The position numbers and the translations under genes were made by a program. The notes under the pieces were generated by a model that ran no database searches, was not told where the DNA came from, and was given only the letters and a program-made list of their open reading frames with translations. This document shows, piece after piece, positions 18,314 through 25,696 of a stretch of 54,386 bases of DNA (positions within the stretch are counted from its first letter, which is position 1; each line of letters starts with the position of its first letter). The stretch spans positions 1-54,386 of the forward strand of contig SICN01000007.1 of assembly GCA_009691405.1 (NCBI GenBank), written 5' to 3'. This stretch comes from Candidatus Peribacteria bacterium (GTDB lineage: Bacteria; Patescibacteriota; Gracilibacteria; Peribacterales; Peribacteraceae).

Positions 18314-19126
18314 ATGGCTTTCTCCGGTTCGCTTGCTGCCCTGCTCGACCCCTCCTGTTCAGCTCAGGCTGTTCGGGGAAACATCCCTTTCTACCTTTCG
18401 CCCCGCGAAGTGCAGACTTCAGCGTCATTGTGTGACGAGACGGGCGAGAATGCCTGGAAGAATTTTTTCAAACGATGGCCCGTTGTGTACGATATTTTGG
18501 TCTTTCTGATTGCTCCGTGTTTTTTCACCGGTCTCACACCGAAGAAATTCATTGCACGGTTCGTGCCTGTCGGCATCATTCTCAATGCCGGTTCGGGAGT
18601 GCGGCGTTTATCGCCCCGTTGTCTGAATGTCGATCTTTTTCCGTTTGAAGGCGTTGATGTCGTATCGGATCTTCAGTCACTTCCGTTCCGTGATTCAGTA
18701 TTCGATGCCCTCACATGCGATCAGGTGCTCGAACATGTGCAGCATCCGACAGCCGTCTGTCGCGAGCTTTCCCGTGTCGTGAAATCGGGCGGCCTTCTGC
18801 ACATCGCATCTCCATTTATGTTTCCGTGGCATCCTTCACCGTCCGATTTTACGCGTTGGACGCAGGAGGGCCTTGTATCGCTTTTTCCCGGATGTTTGTT
18901 GGTCGAGCAGGGAGTGCTTGCAGGTCCGTTTTCCGCGTTGAATGGATTGCTCCCTGCATTTTTTGCGACGATTCTCTGCTTCGGTTCGCATTCATTGCAG
19001 ATTGTATTGCAGTATCTTTTTCTCGTGCTTCTGTTTCCGCTTAAATTCTTCGATATGATTTTTGCCCGTCTGCCCGGTGCAGAGTTATGCAGTGCAAATT
19101 TTTACGTGGTTCTTCGAAAGGCATGA
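18314..19126 (+). CDS. Class I SAM-dependent methyltransferase
   Basis: This 270-residue protein has a degenerate SAM motif I at ILNAGSGVRRLSPRCLNVDLFP (near residues 92-113) and the motif-II-like CDQVLEHVQHP (near 136), then RVVKSGGLLHIASPF. This is the Methyltransf_11/25 pattern. A hydrophobic C-terminal stretch (LQIVLQYLFLVLLFPLKFFDMIF, near residues 230-252) could sit on the membrane. It follows the GT2 gene by 1 nt and overlaps the next methyltransferase by 4 nt. The target is unknown; a lipid-linked sugar is plausible given the neighbours. Confidence 0.82.
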   Translation: MAFSGSLAALLDPSCSAQAVRGNIPFYLSPREVQTSASLCDETGENAWKNFFKRWPVVYDILVFLIAPCFFTGLTPKKFIARFVPVGIILNAGSGVRRLSPRCLNVDLFPFEGVDVVSDLQSLPFRDSVFDALTCDQVLEHVQHPTAVCRELSRVVKSGGLLHIASPFMFPWHPSPSDFTRWTQEGLVSLFPGCLLVEQGVLAGPFSALNGLLPAFFATILCFGSHSLQIVLQYLFLVLLFPLKFFDMIFARLPGAELCSANFYVVLRKA

Positions 19127-19953
19127 ACACGGTGGGTGTACGATCACTGTATTCTTTGATATTCTCGAGTTCTATGGATACGTCCGCTATCAGTTTTTCA
19201 CATTCGGAGTCGGGGGAGCAGCCAGGCGGCAGACGAACATTTTTTTACCGGTTTCTGCAGCTCCCGAGAGATATTCTCGCACGTGACATGTTTCGGGCGA
19301 TTGCACAGTATGCCAGGGGAGAGATCCTCGATGTCGGTGGCTGGGACTTCTATCTGCAGATGAAAAAGAGAGGTTTGCAGTACACGCACTGGACGATTCT
19401 CGACAATTCGAAAGACAAGCTTCTGCAGATTGATGACGAAAAGTGCAGCTGTGTGCTCGGTGATGGTTGCAATATGACGTTTCCATCGAATACGTTTGAT
19501 ACGGTCATCAATATTCAGGTTGTTGAACATGTTTTTGAACCGATCAAAATGGTGGAGGAAATCGGGAGAGTACTGAAACCCGGAGGCCACGCTGTTTTCC
19601 TCATTCCGCAAACCGCGTATATGCATTTTGCTCCTTATCATTACTACAATTTCACCCGTTTCTGGATCGAGGAAGCCATTGCGCGTGCGGGGATGGAGAT
19701 CGTTGAATTACAATGTATCGGGGGATTATGGTCTTCCATGGCCATGCACTCGATTTTCTTCTTCATCCAGTCTCTACGACTCAAAGGATATTCCGTCCCC
19801 GAATGCCGTAGGCGTACACTCTTTTACCTTCTCTGGCCTTTCATGGCATTGCTTGCTCTGATCACGATTCCTCTCGGTTTTCTATTCAGCATTGCTGATT
19901 TGACCGAATCTGCAAACAATCACCTTGTTGTCGCACGAAAGAAAGTTTCCTAA
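19123..19953 (+). CDS. Class I SAM-dependent methyltransferase
   Basis: This 276-residue protein has EILDVGGWDF (motif I, near residue 70), NIQVVEHVFEPIKMVEEIGRVLKPGGHAVFLIP (near 125-160) and a C-terminal hydrophobic segment (LLWPFMALLALITIPLGFLFSI). It is related in layout to the methyltransferase just upstream. The frame extends back to 19087, but ATG 19123 overlaps the upstream stop as ATGA, the coupling style used across this cluster. It is the last plus-strand gene before a convergent GT2. Function is probably methylation of a glycan or lipid intermediate. Confidence 0.82.
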   Translation: MNTVGVRSLYSLIFSSSMDTSAISFSHSESGEQPGGRRTFFYRFLQLPRDILARDMFRAIAQYARGEILDVGGWDFYLQMKKRGLQYTHWTILDNSKDKLLQIDDEKCSCVLGDGCNMTFPSNTFDTVINIQVVEHVFEPIKMVEEIGRVLKPGGHAVFLIPQTAYMHFAPYHYYNFTRFWIEEAIARAGMEIVELQCIGGLWSSMAMHSIFFFIQSLRLKGYSVPECRRRTLFYLLWPFMALLALITIPLGFLFSIADLTESANNHLVVARKKVS

Positions 19954-19958
19954 TGGGG

Positions 19959-20633
19959 TCATGAGTACCGTATCCTGATCATCGTCAGGATGCCCTTCAC
20001 GGCATCTCTCCAGTTGATTTTTTTGCCTTCCTCGAACGAACGTGGCCGGTAGCTGATCGGACACTCACGGATTTGATGTCCGAGCTTCAGAGGATAGGCC
20101 GTCAATTCGGCTTCCAGCTCGAAGCCGTTTGCACTGAGAGGTAACGTTCGGAGAAGTGCGGTCGGGAAGAGTTTGTAGCAGGTGTAGGCATCCGTCAGGT
20201 TGCCTGCAAAAAGCATATTCAGAATGCCTGTCAGTGTTTTGTTTCCGAGAAGATACAGCGGATAGATGTTCGGATTGCGTCTGAGAAATCTCGATCCGAA
20301 GACGATGCTCTGCGGATGTGCCTGTGCCTCGGACAGGAGCAGCAGTATTTCTTTCGGGTCATACTCCAAATCAGCATCCTGAATAACACAGTACTGCCCG
20401 TTTGCATGTTGAATCCCTTCGCGTATCGCCGATCCCTTTCCGCCGTTTTCTTTGCTGAGCACAATGTCCTGTGGTCTCTTTTCCCGCATCAGGATCTGAT
20501 GCGAACGGTCCTTCGATCCGTCATCGATATAGACGATTTCAGAATCAGGAAGTGCCGCACTGAGCTCCTGCATCAGCTTTGCAAGCGTGCGTTCTTCGTT
20601 GTAGATCGGAACGAGGATGGTGAGTAGAGGCAC
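19959..20633 (-). CDS. GT2 family glycosyltransferase (DPM1-like, no membrane tail)
   Basis: This 224-residue protein starts at GTG 20633 and has LTILVPIYNEERTL (residues 4-17), YIDDGSKDRS near 35 and the metal-binding DADLEYDP near 89. It matches the catalytic domain of dolichyl/polyprenyl-phosphate mannose synthase-like GT2 enzymes and lacks the C-terminal membrane helices seen in the GT2 at 17374. GTG 20633 is fixed by a GCTATTCT hexamer 6 nt upstream, giving a leaderless GTG start. It is a single-gene unit, convergent with the methyltransferase ending at 19953. Confidence 0.9.
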   Translation of the reverse strand: MPLLTILVPIYNEERTLAKLMQELSAALPDSEIVYIDDGSKDRSHQILMREKRPQDIVLSKENGGKGSAIREGIQHANGQYCVIQDADLEYDPKEILLLLSEAQAHPQSIVFGSRFLRRNPNIYPLYLLGNKTLTGILNMLFAGNLTDAYTCYKLFPTALLRTLPLSANGFELEAELTAYPLKLGHQIRECPISYRPRSFEEGKKINWRDAVKGILTMIRIRYS

Positions 20634-20639
20634 AGGTGG

Positions 20640-20645
20640 AGAATA
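20640..20645 (-). promoter_or_regulatory. -10 (TATTCT) for leaderless GTG-start GT2 gene
   Basis: On the minus strand GCTATTCT is followed by 6 nt and GTG 20633. It shows that the same spacing is used with a GTG start codon. Confidence 0.6.
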
Positions 20646-20655
20646 GCGAAAAACA

Positions 20656-20683
20656 TTGACTAAAAATACAGGTTTGCTATACT
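20656..20683 (+). promoter_or_regulatory. Sigma70-type promoter of a small RNA unit (TTGACT-16-TATACT)
   Basis: A near-consensus -35 TTGACT (20656-20661), a 16-nt spacer and an extended -10 TGC TATACT (20678-20683) predict a transcript from about 20690. A strong intrinsic terminator follows 35 nt further on, so the unit is very short. It is divergent from the GT2 gene promoter. Confidence 0.7.
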
Positions 20684-20689
20684 GAGTGT

Positions 20690-20750
20690 GTCGAGTCCTT
20701 CGTACCCCTCTGGGGAAAAGAATCCCACCCCTTTACGGGGTGGTTTTTTT
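20690..20750 (+). ncRNA. Putative ~60-nt small RNA with tRNA-complementary 5' end
   Basis: Between the promoter at 20656-20683 and the terminator at 20725-20750 lies about 35 nt. It begins with a stretch (20689-20702) identical to 20808-20821, that is, complementary to the anticodon arm of the minus-strand tRNA-like gene at 20771-20841. A small CCCC/GGGG hairpin follows. No Rfam family comes to mind. A GTG-started open frame crosses the terminator into the tRNA region, but it is not protein-like. A regulatory RNA or the remnant of a duplicated tRNA are both possible. Confidence 0.5.
20725..20750 (+). terminator. Intrinsic terminator of the small RNA unit
   Basis: CCACCCC (20725-20731) pairs with GGGGTGG (20737-20743) around a 5-nt loop and is followed by seven T residues. 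No plus-strand gene ends nearby, which supports a dedicated short transcript. Confidence 0.85.
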
Positions 20751-20770
20751 GTTACAAAAAATTACCGAGC

Positions 20771-20841
20771 TGGTGGACCGTGGGGGAATCGAACCCCAGC
20801 GAAGGAATGTCGAGTCCTTCGCACCAACCTGGTCACGGCCC
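20771..20841 (-). tRNA. Aberrant tRNA-like gene, apparent anticodon CGA, possibly tRNA pseudogene
   Basis: On the minus strand a 7-bp acceptor stem (GGGCCGT with ACGGTCC), discriminator A, encoded CCA and a normal T-loop (GGTTCGATTCC) are clear. The rest is unusual: the D-arm is only about 12 nt (ACC/GGT stem). The anticodon arm is an 8-bp perfect stem (GCGAAGGA with TCCTTCGC) around an 8-nt loop CTCGACAT. Total length is 68 nt plus CCA. If U33 is the loop T, the anticodon is CGA (Ser), but the long serine variable arm is missing and position 37 is C. It could be a noncanonical tRNA, a pseudogene or a tRNA-like regulator. Confidence 0.6.
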
Positions 20842-20891
20842 CCGTGCTCGGTAGTACGATCGTACACCCATGTATGGAATTTACCAATTCT

Positions 20892-22043
20892 TCATGCGAG
20901 CGTGAAAGGATGAATCTGTAACATGAGGCCGATACCTGTCCCGATGCCGAGGAGCAGGATCGACAACGTCAGAAGTTTTGCGGAGAAAGTTCTGTGCTTG
21001 CACAGTGCGAGCAGCGTGAGCGGGTACACGGGTGTGATCACGCGACCGATACTCGTGATCGATCCCCAGATGTAGTCCGGCATGATGAGCATGAGACAGA
21101 GGAAGGCGAAAGCACCGAAAGGAAGCAGATCCAGACTGCGGGTTTTCAGGATTTCGCGGCCTGTCCACAGCAGTGCGGGCAGTACGAAGCCGAGCAGGAG
21201 CGCGACTGAAGAGAGTGTGTATCGATCGTAGCCGCGGTGTCCGACAAGAACATCGTATGCCGCCTGACCGGGGAACTGATGTGCCCCTGTACTGATGAGG
21301 AACGGGATATCACCGAAGATTGCGTAGATCAGGCTATGGAGCAGCAAGAAGCTTCCGACAGGAATGAGAAGCACGATTGCGTGTCTCCAGTGTTTTTTGA
21401 AAAGAAAGTATCCGATCAGGAACAGGATGAAGAGAATGTTTACTTCTCTGGCCCAGACAAGGAGTGAAAGCAGTGCAATCGTGACGGCATCGATCTTCTT
21501 TGTCTTATCGATGCGCAGCAGTGACACGGTGATGAGCAGCAGTGTCAGTGGTTCCGCGAGAGTGAAGTGTATGGCGACCATTGCTGTCGGCGAGAGTGCG
21601 AGAGCCAGTGCCGTGAGCGGATGTCCTTTGTTCCATCGGAGGACGACTGTCGCCGTCAGGAGCAGGGCTGCGATATTGATCAGCACAAATGCCCACGGGA
21701 GTGTTTCTTCCTGTCCCAGTGACAGCATGTAGGCTGCAAGCGGCAGTAAAAACCGTTGATACGCATAGGAAACAGGACTGGTGTTTCGGAGTTCGTTCCA
21801 CTTGCTTGGCTGAAAGACGATCGGAATATTTCTCGCGATTTGGTAGTACTGTGCGCCGTCGTATGCCGGCACACCGAGGACCACAAAATCTTTCGGCATC
21901 GCATGCGCATCGTGAATGACGTGATCCATGTGAAACACGGCGGTGATATTCCAGCCGTACGGGCGAATATTCATTGCAACAATTGTCGCAAGTGCCAGAG
22001 CGAGGAGCGCAGTGGGCCAGTACCGTCTGAGCGTTGCGTTCAT
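20892..22043 (-). CDS. Multi-pass membrane protein, GT-C-like
   Basis: This 383-residue protein has about 9-10 membrane segments. After TM1 the loop contains YGWNITAVFHMDHVIHDAH and DFVVLGVPAYDGAQYYQIARNIP (near residues 53-75), an acidic/aromatic pattern (YDGAQYYQIA) recurrent in bacterial GT-C-like and mannosyltransferase-type proteins. Enzyme activity is not proven by sequence. Its ATG overlaps the stop of the nucleotide-sugar dehydrogenase gene by 4 nt, so it is second in a two-gene operon. It is probably a membrane glycosyltransferase of the same glycan pathway. Confidence 0.72.
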   Translation of the reverse strand: MNATLRRYWPTALLALALATIVAMNIRPYGWNITAVFHMDHVIHDAHAMPKDFVVLGVPAYDGAQYYQIARNIPIVFQPSKWNELRNTSPVSYAYQRFLLPLAAYMLSLGQEETLPWAFVLINIAALLLTATVVLRWNKGHPLTALALALSPTAMVAIHFTLAEPLTLLLITVSLLRIDKTKKIDAVTIALLSLLVWAREVNILFILFLIGYFLFKKHWRHAIVLLIPVGSFLLLHSLIYAIFGDIPFLISTGAHQFPGQAAYDVLVGHRGYDRYTLSSVALLLGFVLPALLWTGREILKTRSLDLLPFGAFAFLCLMLIMPDYIWGSITSIGRVITPVYPLTLLALCKHRTFSAKLLTLSILLLGIGTGIGLMLQIHPFTLA

Positions 22044-23323
22044 AACGAAAGATATGTCATTGCACTTTCTTCAAATTTCTTCTCATTCCACACGGACTTC
22101 AGATCGTAGAATATTCCTTTCGGCTTGAGAGCACCGATGAAATCCGATTCGTGGAGTTTCAAATACTCTGCGTGCGGGACGGCTGCGACGATCACGTCGT
22201 ACGGTCCGTTTTCAATCGAGCCATGCTGAAACCCAAGTTTCTCAGTTTGCTCTTTCGAGAGCTCTGGATCATCTGCAAGGACAGTGCAGCCGGCTTTGGA
22301 GAGAGCACGAATCAGATCGTGCACTTTCGCATTTCTGGTATCGGGAATATTTTCCTTAAATGTCAGTCCGAGGACAAGAACGCGTGCGTTCTTCGGAGAA
22401 CCGGTCTTCTTCAGAGTTTTGAGAATACGGTTCGCAACGAATGCGGCCATACCGTCGTTGATCTTCCTTCCTGCCGAAATCACTTCCGTCTTCATCCCGA
22501 GTTCTTTCGCTTTCTCGACCAGATAGTACGGATCGACACCGATGCAGTGGCCGCCGACTAAACCGGGCATGAATTTAAGAAAATTCCACTTCGTGCCGGC
22601 GGCTTTCAGCACGTCACCCGTTTTAATTCCGAGGAGGTCGCAGAACATTGCGACCTCGTTCATGAGTGCGATGTTGATGTCTCGCTGCGTGTTCTCGAGC
22701 GCCTTCGCGAGTTCTGCCACTTTGATGTTCGGTGCGCGGTGGATGCCGGCTGTTACGATTCTTCCATACACCATTGCCAGCCAATCGGTCGTTTCTTTGT
22801 CCTGCCCTGCAACAATCTTGATGATCTTGTCGACGGTGTGTTCTTTGTCACCCGGATTGATACGCTCGGGGGAGTACCCGACGGTGAAATCTTTTCCGCA
22901 AATCAAGCCTGATTCTTTTTCGAGGATCGGAGCGCAGACATCTTCGGTGACGCCCGGGTAGACCGTCGCTTCGTAGACCACGACAGATCCTTTTGTCAGA
23001 TGTTTTCCGATCATCGTGCTCGATGACACGAGTGGAGAGAGGTCCGGCTTGTTGTTCGCATCGACCGGTGTTGGTACCGCGACGATGATCGTATTCGATT
23101 TCGAAATCACCGTCGGATCCGTGCTGTACTCGATGGCGGTTTCTAAAAGTTGCTTTGCATTGAGTTCATGTGTCCAATCGTTCCCCGATCGTAAGTTCTT
23201 GATGCGTTCCTCATTGATGTCGTAGCCGTACGTTTTCCATCCGGTTTTGCCGAAGGCGGCCGCGAGCGGCAGGCCGACGTACCCCAGCCCTACAATACAG
23301 AGAATCGGTTCTTTCAATTGCAT
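22040..23323 (-). CDS. UDP-sugar 6-dehydrogenase (UDP-GlcNAc/GalNAc type, TviB/WbpO-like)
   Basis: This 427-residue protein has the N-terminal NAD fold CIVGLGYVGLPLAAAFGKTG (residues 9-28). The centre has FMPGLVGGHCIGVDPYYL near residue 255 with the catalytic Cys in GGHCIG, and the C-terminal domain has VLVLGLTFKENIPDTRNAKVHDL near 320. The wording of the Cys motif and the length resemble WbpO/TviB UDP-N-acetyl-hexosamine dehydrogenases more than UDP-glucose dehydrogenase (inference). The product would be a uronic acid. That gives a carboxyl group for the two AsnB-like amidotransferases, a link worth noting. The start is supported by TACACT 6 nt upstream. Confidence 0.9.
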   Translation of the reverse strand: MQLKEPILCIVGLGYVGLPLAAAFGKTGWKTYGYDINEERIKNLRSGNDWTHELNAKQLLETAIEYSTDPTVISKSNTIIVAVPTPVDANNKPDLSPLVSSSTMIGKHLTKGSVVVYEATVYPGVTEDVCAPILEKESGLICGKDFTVGYSPERINPGDKEHTVDKIIKIVAGQDKETTDWLAMVYGRIVTAGIHRAPNIKVAELAKALENTQRDINIALMNEVAMFCDLLGIKTGDVLKAAGTKWNFLKFMPGLVGGHCIGVDPYYLVEKAKELGMKTEVISAGRKINDGMAAFVANRILKTLKKTGSPKNARVLVLGLTFKENIPDTRNAKVHDLIRALSKAGCTVLADDPELSKEQTEKLGFQHGSIENGPYDVIVAAVPHAEYLKLHESDFIGALKPKGIFYDLKSVWNEKKFEESAMTYLSL

Positions 23324-23329
23324 GCCGAC

Positions 23330-23335
23330 AGTGTA
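23330..23335 (-). promoter_or_regulatory. -10 (TACACT) for leaderless UDP-sugar dehydrogenase
   Basis: TACACT on the minus strand is followed by 6 nt and the ATG at 23323. No Shine-Dalgarno sequence could fit in this space. Confidence 0.65.
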
Positions 23336-23351
23336 CTGGATCTAACGTACT

Positions 23352-24134
23352 CTATCTACGGAGTGCGTAGAAGAACGATTTCTTCGGTTGTATGACATCA
23401 AATCCACGTTGCTCCAAAAACGCACGCAGTGCCTCGGGCTGATGCGTCCTCTCCGATGAAAAATGATGGTATTCGATTGCCATGAAGCGGATGCGGCTCA
23501 TCGTCGATTCAGGCAATGCATAGAGGATGTCATATTCCGCCCCCTCGCAGTCGAGTTTCAAGTAATCGCACGTCTCGATCTTCTGTTCCTGGAAGAGTTC
23601 TTGAAGTGAAATCATCGGTACGGTGATTTTTGGAGATCCTTTCGCGTACTCAAACATCGAGTTGCCTCCGCTGTTTCTCGTCGAGAGAAACAATTCGAGT
23701 GTTCCGTTTTTTTTGCCGCAAGCTTTCGGGGTGACCGTCACGCGGTTTTCGAGATTGTTCTGCTCTACGTTCTTCTTCGCGCATGCGGCATTCGACGGTT
23801 CGGCTTCGACTGCGATAATTCTGCTCTGCGGTGCTTTCCATGCCGCAAAGAGCGTGAAGACGCCGATGTTGGCGCCGATATCCACGATTGTTTTGCACTG
23901 GTTCCAATCGAAAGGTATTCCGTATGCGTTCGGTTCGTAACTTTGGTCAAACCATACGTCGTTTAAGGGTCCTCGATCGAGAGCGAACGATCGACTGGTG
24001 AGCTTGAGACCATTTCTCAGTTTGTAGGTCGTTTCTCCGTGCACCCATCCAAATCGATCGAGGAAATACAGAGGCCAATTCTTCACTGCTCGGATGAGAC
24101 AGAGAAGCGTACGCAAGCGGAGGCTGAGTTTCAT
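23352..24134 (-). CDS. FkbM family methyltransferase
   Basis: This 260-residue protein has TIVDIGANIGVFTLFAAWKAP near residue 83 (SAM motif I), AVEAEPSNAACAKKNVEQN (motif II acidic residue) and YLKLDCEGAEYDILYALP near residue 190, the FkbM signature region. It is a paralogue of the truncated gene at the left edge. It is probably a sugar O-methyltransferase for the surface glycan. It is a single-gene unit divergent from the epimerase at 24177. An extended -10 lies 7 nt before its ATG. Confidence 0.9.
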   Translation of the reverse strand: MKLSLRLRTLLCLIRAVKNWPLYFLDRFGWVHGETTYKLRNGLKLTSRSFALDRGPLNDVWFDQSYEPNAYGIPFDWNQCKTIVDIGANIGVFTLFAAWKAPQSRIIAVEAEPSNAACAKKNVEQNNLENRVTVTPKACGKKNGTLELFLSTRNSGGNSMFEYAKGSPKITVPMISLQELFQEQKIETCDYLKLDCEGAEYDILYALPESTMSRIRFMAIEYHHFSSERTHQPEALRAFLEQRGFDVIQPKKSFFYALRR

Positions 24135-24141
24135 GAAATAT

Positions 24142-24147
24142 AGCCTA
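24142..24147 (-). promoter_or_regulatory. Candidate extended -10 (TGC TAGGCT) for leaderless FkbM gene
   Basis: On the minus strand TGC then TAGGCT ends 7 nt before ATG 24134. The hexamer departs from consensus, but the TGC extension and spacing fit the window pattern. Confidence 0.4.
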
Positions 24148-24162
24148 GCATAGATTGTTTGC

Positions 24163-24168
24163 TGTACT
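24163..24168 (+). promoter_or_regulatory. Candidate -10 (TGTACT) for the epimerase gene
   Basis: GCTGTACT ends 8 nt before ATG 24177. It would start transcription at, or a base or two before, the start codon. Confidence 0.45.
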
Positions 24169-24176
24169 CTCCATCC

Positions 24177-25106
24177 ATGATCAATTGGAAGGACAAGCGC
24201 GTGGTCGTCACTGGTGGCACGGGCTTTGTAGGAAGCATCCTCGTCGAAGCTCTCCTAGAGCGGGGTGCCGTTGTTCGTGTTCCCACCCGTAGCGAGAACT
24301 ATCGGTCGCTTTCGAAGCTCCGTTCGAAGATCGAATGGATCGATGGTGACTTGCGAGATCCGACGTATTGCACGAGGCTCGTCACCGGGATGGATCACGT
24401 ATTTCATTTGGCGGCGCATCGCAGGAATGTCGGTTTCCATCATGATCACTGTGCCGATGTGCTTACAGGCAACGTCGAGATGACACTGGCACTCGTCCAT
24501 GCAATGAAGGAGTACCCGCATGCGCATGTGACGTTCTTCAGCTCGGCGAATGTTCCACCCGAAATCGATGTGATTCGTCTCGCTCAGCAGTCCTCGACGG
24601 ATGGATACGTGCTAGGCAAAGCGCTCTCGGAAACGCTCTGGCTCACGGCCTCGAGGCAGTACGGATTTCCTTTGCTCATCGTTCGACCTGTGGGAGTGTA
24701 TGGAGAACGGGATACGTTCTCGGAGGAGGGGAATGTTATCCCTTCTCTCATGGTCAAAGCCGAGGCTGCAACGAAGGAGCTTTTGGTCTGGGGTTCGGGG
24801 AAACAGGAGCGTGTCTTTCTCTACAGCACGGATCTGATCGACGTTGTGTTTCGATTGCTCGACCATCAGGTGGCTTCCGTTCAGTACGTCTGTCCGCCTG
24901 ATGCCACGAATGTCAAACATCTTGCGGAAATGATTCGTGATCTCGTGCATCCTGGTCTTGAACTTGCCTTTGATACTTCCAAAGCCGAAGGATCTCGTTC
25001 CATGCCTGTCCTTCCGCCTCATGACTGTCTGAAAGATTTCCCATGGACACCACTTTCAGAAGGTCTTCGGAGGACATACGAGGGGTGGAAGGCAAAGGGG
25101 AAGTGA
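24177..25106 (+). CDS. NAD-dependent epimerase/dehydratase (extended SDR)
   Basis: This 309-residue protein has VVVTGGTGFVGSILVEALLERG (residues 8-29) for NAD binding. HLAAHRRNVGF near residue 77 and a YVLGKALSE block near 143 replace the usual YxxxK active-site pattern: Tyr is followed by VLGK, which satisfies YxxxK. Family members interconvert or dehydrate nucleotide sugars. The frame is open to 24159, but conserved sequence and the promoter favour ATG 24177. It is first of a plus-strand run (epimerase, GtrA, flavoprotein, acetyltransferase). Confidence 0.88.
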   Translation: MINWKDKRVVVTGGTGFVGSILVEALLERGAVVRVPTRSENYRSLSKLRSKIEWIDGDLRDPTYCTRLVTGMDHVFHLAAHRRNVGFHHDHCADVLTGNVEMTLALVHAMKEYPHAHVTFFSSANVPPEIDVIRLAQQSSTDGYVLGKALSETLWLTASRQYGFPLLIVRPVGVYGERDTFSEEGNVIPSLMVKAEAATKELLVWGSGKQERVFLYSTDLIDVVFRLLDHQVASVQYVCPPDATNVKHLAEMIRDLVHPGLELAFDTSKAEGSRSMPVLPPHDCLKDFPWTPLSEGLRRTYEGWKAKGK

Positions 25107-25108
25107 AG

Positions 25109-25117
25109 TGCTACAAT
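25109..25117 (+). promoter_or_regulatory. Extended -10 (TGC TACAAT) for leaderless GTG-start gtrA
   Basis: TGC TACAAT ends 7 nt before GTG 25125. An in-frame TTG at 25119 would lie upstream of the expected transcript start, so GTG is preferred. Confidence 0.6.
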
Positions 25118-25124
25118 CTTGCGC

Positions 25125-25616
25125 GTGCAAACACTGCGCTCCCGTTTCCGTCGGCATTTCAAGCAGGGGATGAAGTTCATCGTCTGCGGCATCATGGGTG
25201 CTCTGATGGAATTTTTGATTCTCTACGTGCTCGTCGGTCTTTGGCACGTGACCCCGGTCGTTTCGTATATTTTCTCGGGCGGTATTCCTGCGTTCTTCGT
25301 CTTTCTCTTTAACCGAAATGTCACGTTTCGCGTTACGTCAGGCAGTTCGAAGGCTCAGAGCAGGCGTTTTATTCTTGTGTACACACTCACCTTTATCCTG
25401 AACTACTGCCTTTCTTCCTCTTTCTATCTTCTCGGTTTGCACATCATTCTTCCGCTTCCGATTGCGGCGTTGTACGGTCTCACGTTGCTCGATATCACGT
25501 ACATAGCCAAGGTTTGTGCGATTGGAATCACCGCAATTGTGAATTATACATTCTCGCATTTGTTCATCTTTAAGAAAGAACCTGTACCAATGGAGGCGCA
25601 GCTTGCTGTGTTTTAG
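25125..25616 (+). CDS. GtrA-like membrane protein
   Basis: This 163-residue protein has four hydrophobic segments typical of the GtrA/DPMS family: FIVCGIMGALMEFLILYVLV, VVSYIFSGGIPAFFVFLFNRNVTFR, FILVYTLTFILNYCLSSSFYLL and the C-terminal GITAIVNYTFSHLFIFKK. The FNRNVTFR and FSHLFIFKK ends are hallmark GtrA pieces. GtrA proteins accompany GtrB-like enzymes (here 17374-18312) and are thought to help flip or handle polyprenyl-phosphate sugars. A REP-like hairpin follows the stop codon. Confidence 0.9.
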   Translation: MQTLRSRFRRHFKQGMKFIVCGIMGALMEFLILYVLVGLWHVTPVVSYIFSGGIPAFFVFLFNRNVTFRVTSGSSKAQSRRFILVYTLTFILNYCLSSSFYLLGLHIILPLPIAALYGLTLLDITYIAKVCAIGITAIVNYTFSHLFIFKKEPVPMEAQLAVF

Positions 25617-25620
25617 ACTC

Positions 25621-25676
25621 CCACCCCTAACCCCTCCCCCGAGGGGGGAGGGGAACGCCTGAGGATGGGGGTCGTT
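25621..25676. repeat. GC-rich REP-like hairpin
   Basis: CCCCTCCCC (25631-25639) pairs with GGGGAGGGG (25645-25653), and an outer CCACCCC/GATGGGGG pair flanks it. The style (CCCTAACCCCTC ... GAGGGG ... GAGGATG) matches intergenic REP-type elements seen in many bacteria. It could also stop transcription after gtrA, although there is no T-tract. Confidence 0.7.
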
Positions 25677-25679
25677 CCA

Positions 25680-25688
25680 TGCTATTCT
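25680..25688 (+). promoter_or_regulatory. Candidate extended -10 (TGC TATTCT) for flavoprotein gene
   Basis: TGC TATTCT ends 8 nt before ATG 25697. The upstream in-frame ATG at 25679 overlaps the hexamer and is therefore unlikely to be the start. Confidence 0.5.
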
Positions 25689-25696
25689 CCTCACGC

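Noticed and set aside
20686-20921. Plus-strand frames of 75-77 residues across the small-RNA unit and tRNA-like gene
   Set aside because: They read through an intrinsic terminator and the antisense of a tRNA-like gene; wording such as GGPWGNRTP is a typical tRNA-derived artefact.
25621-25676. Intrinsic terminator after gtrA
   Set aside because: The hairpin is strong, but no T-tract follows on either strand, and its wording matches REP-type repeats.
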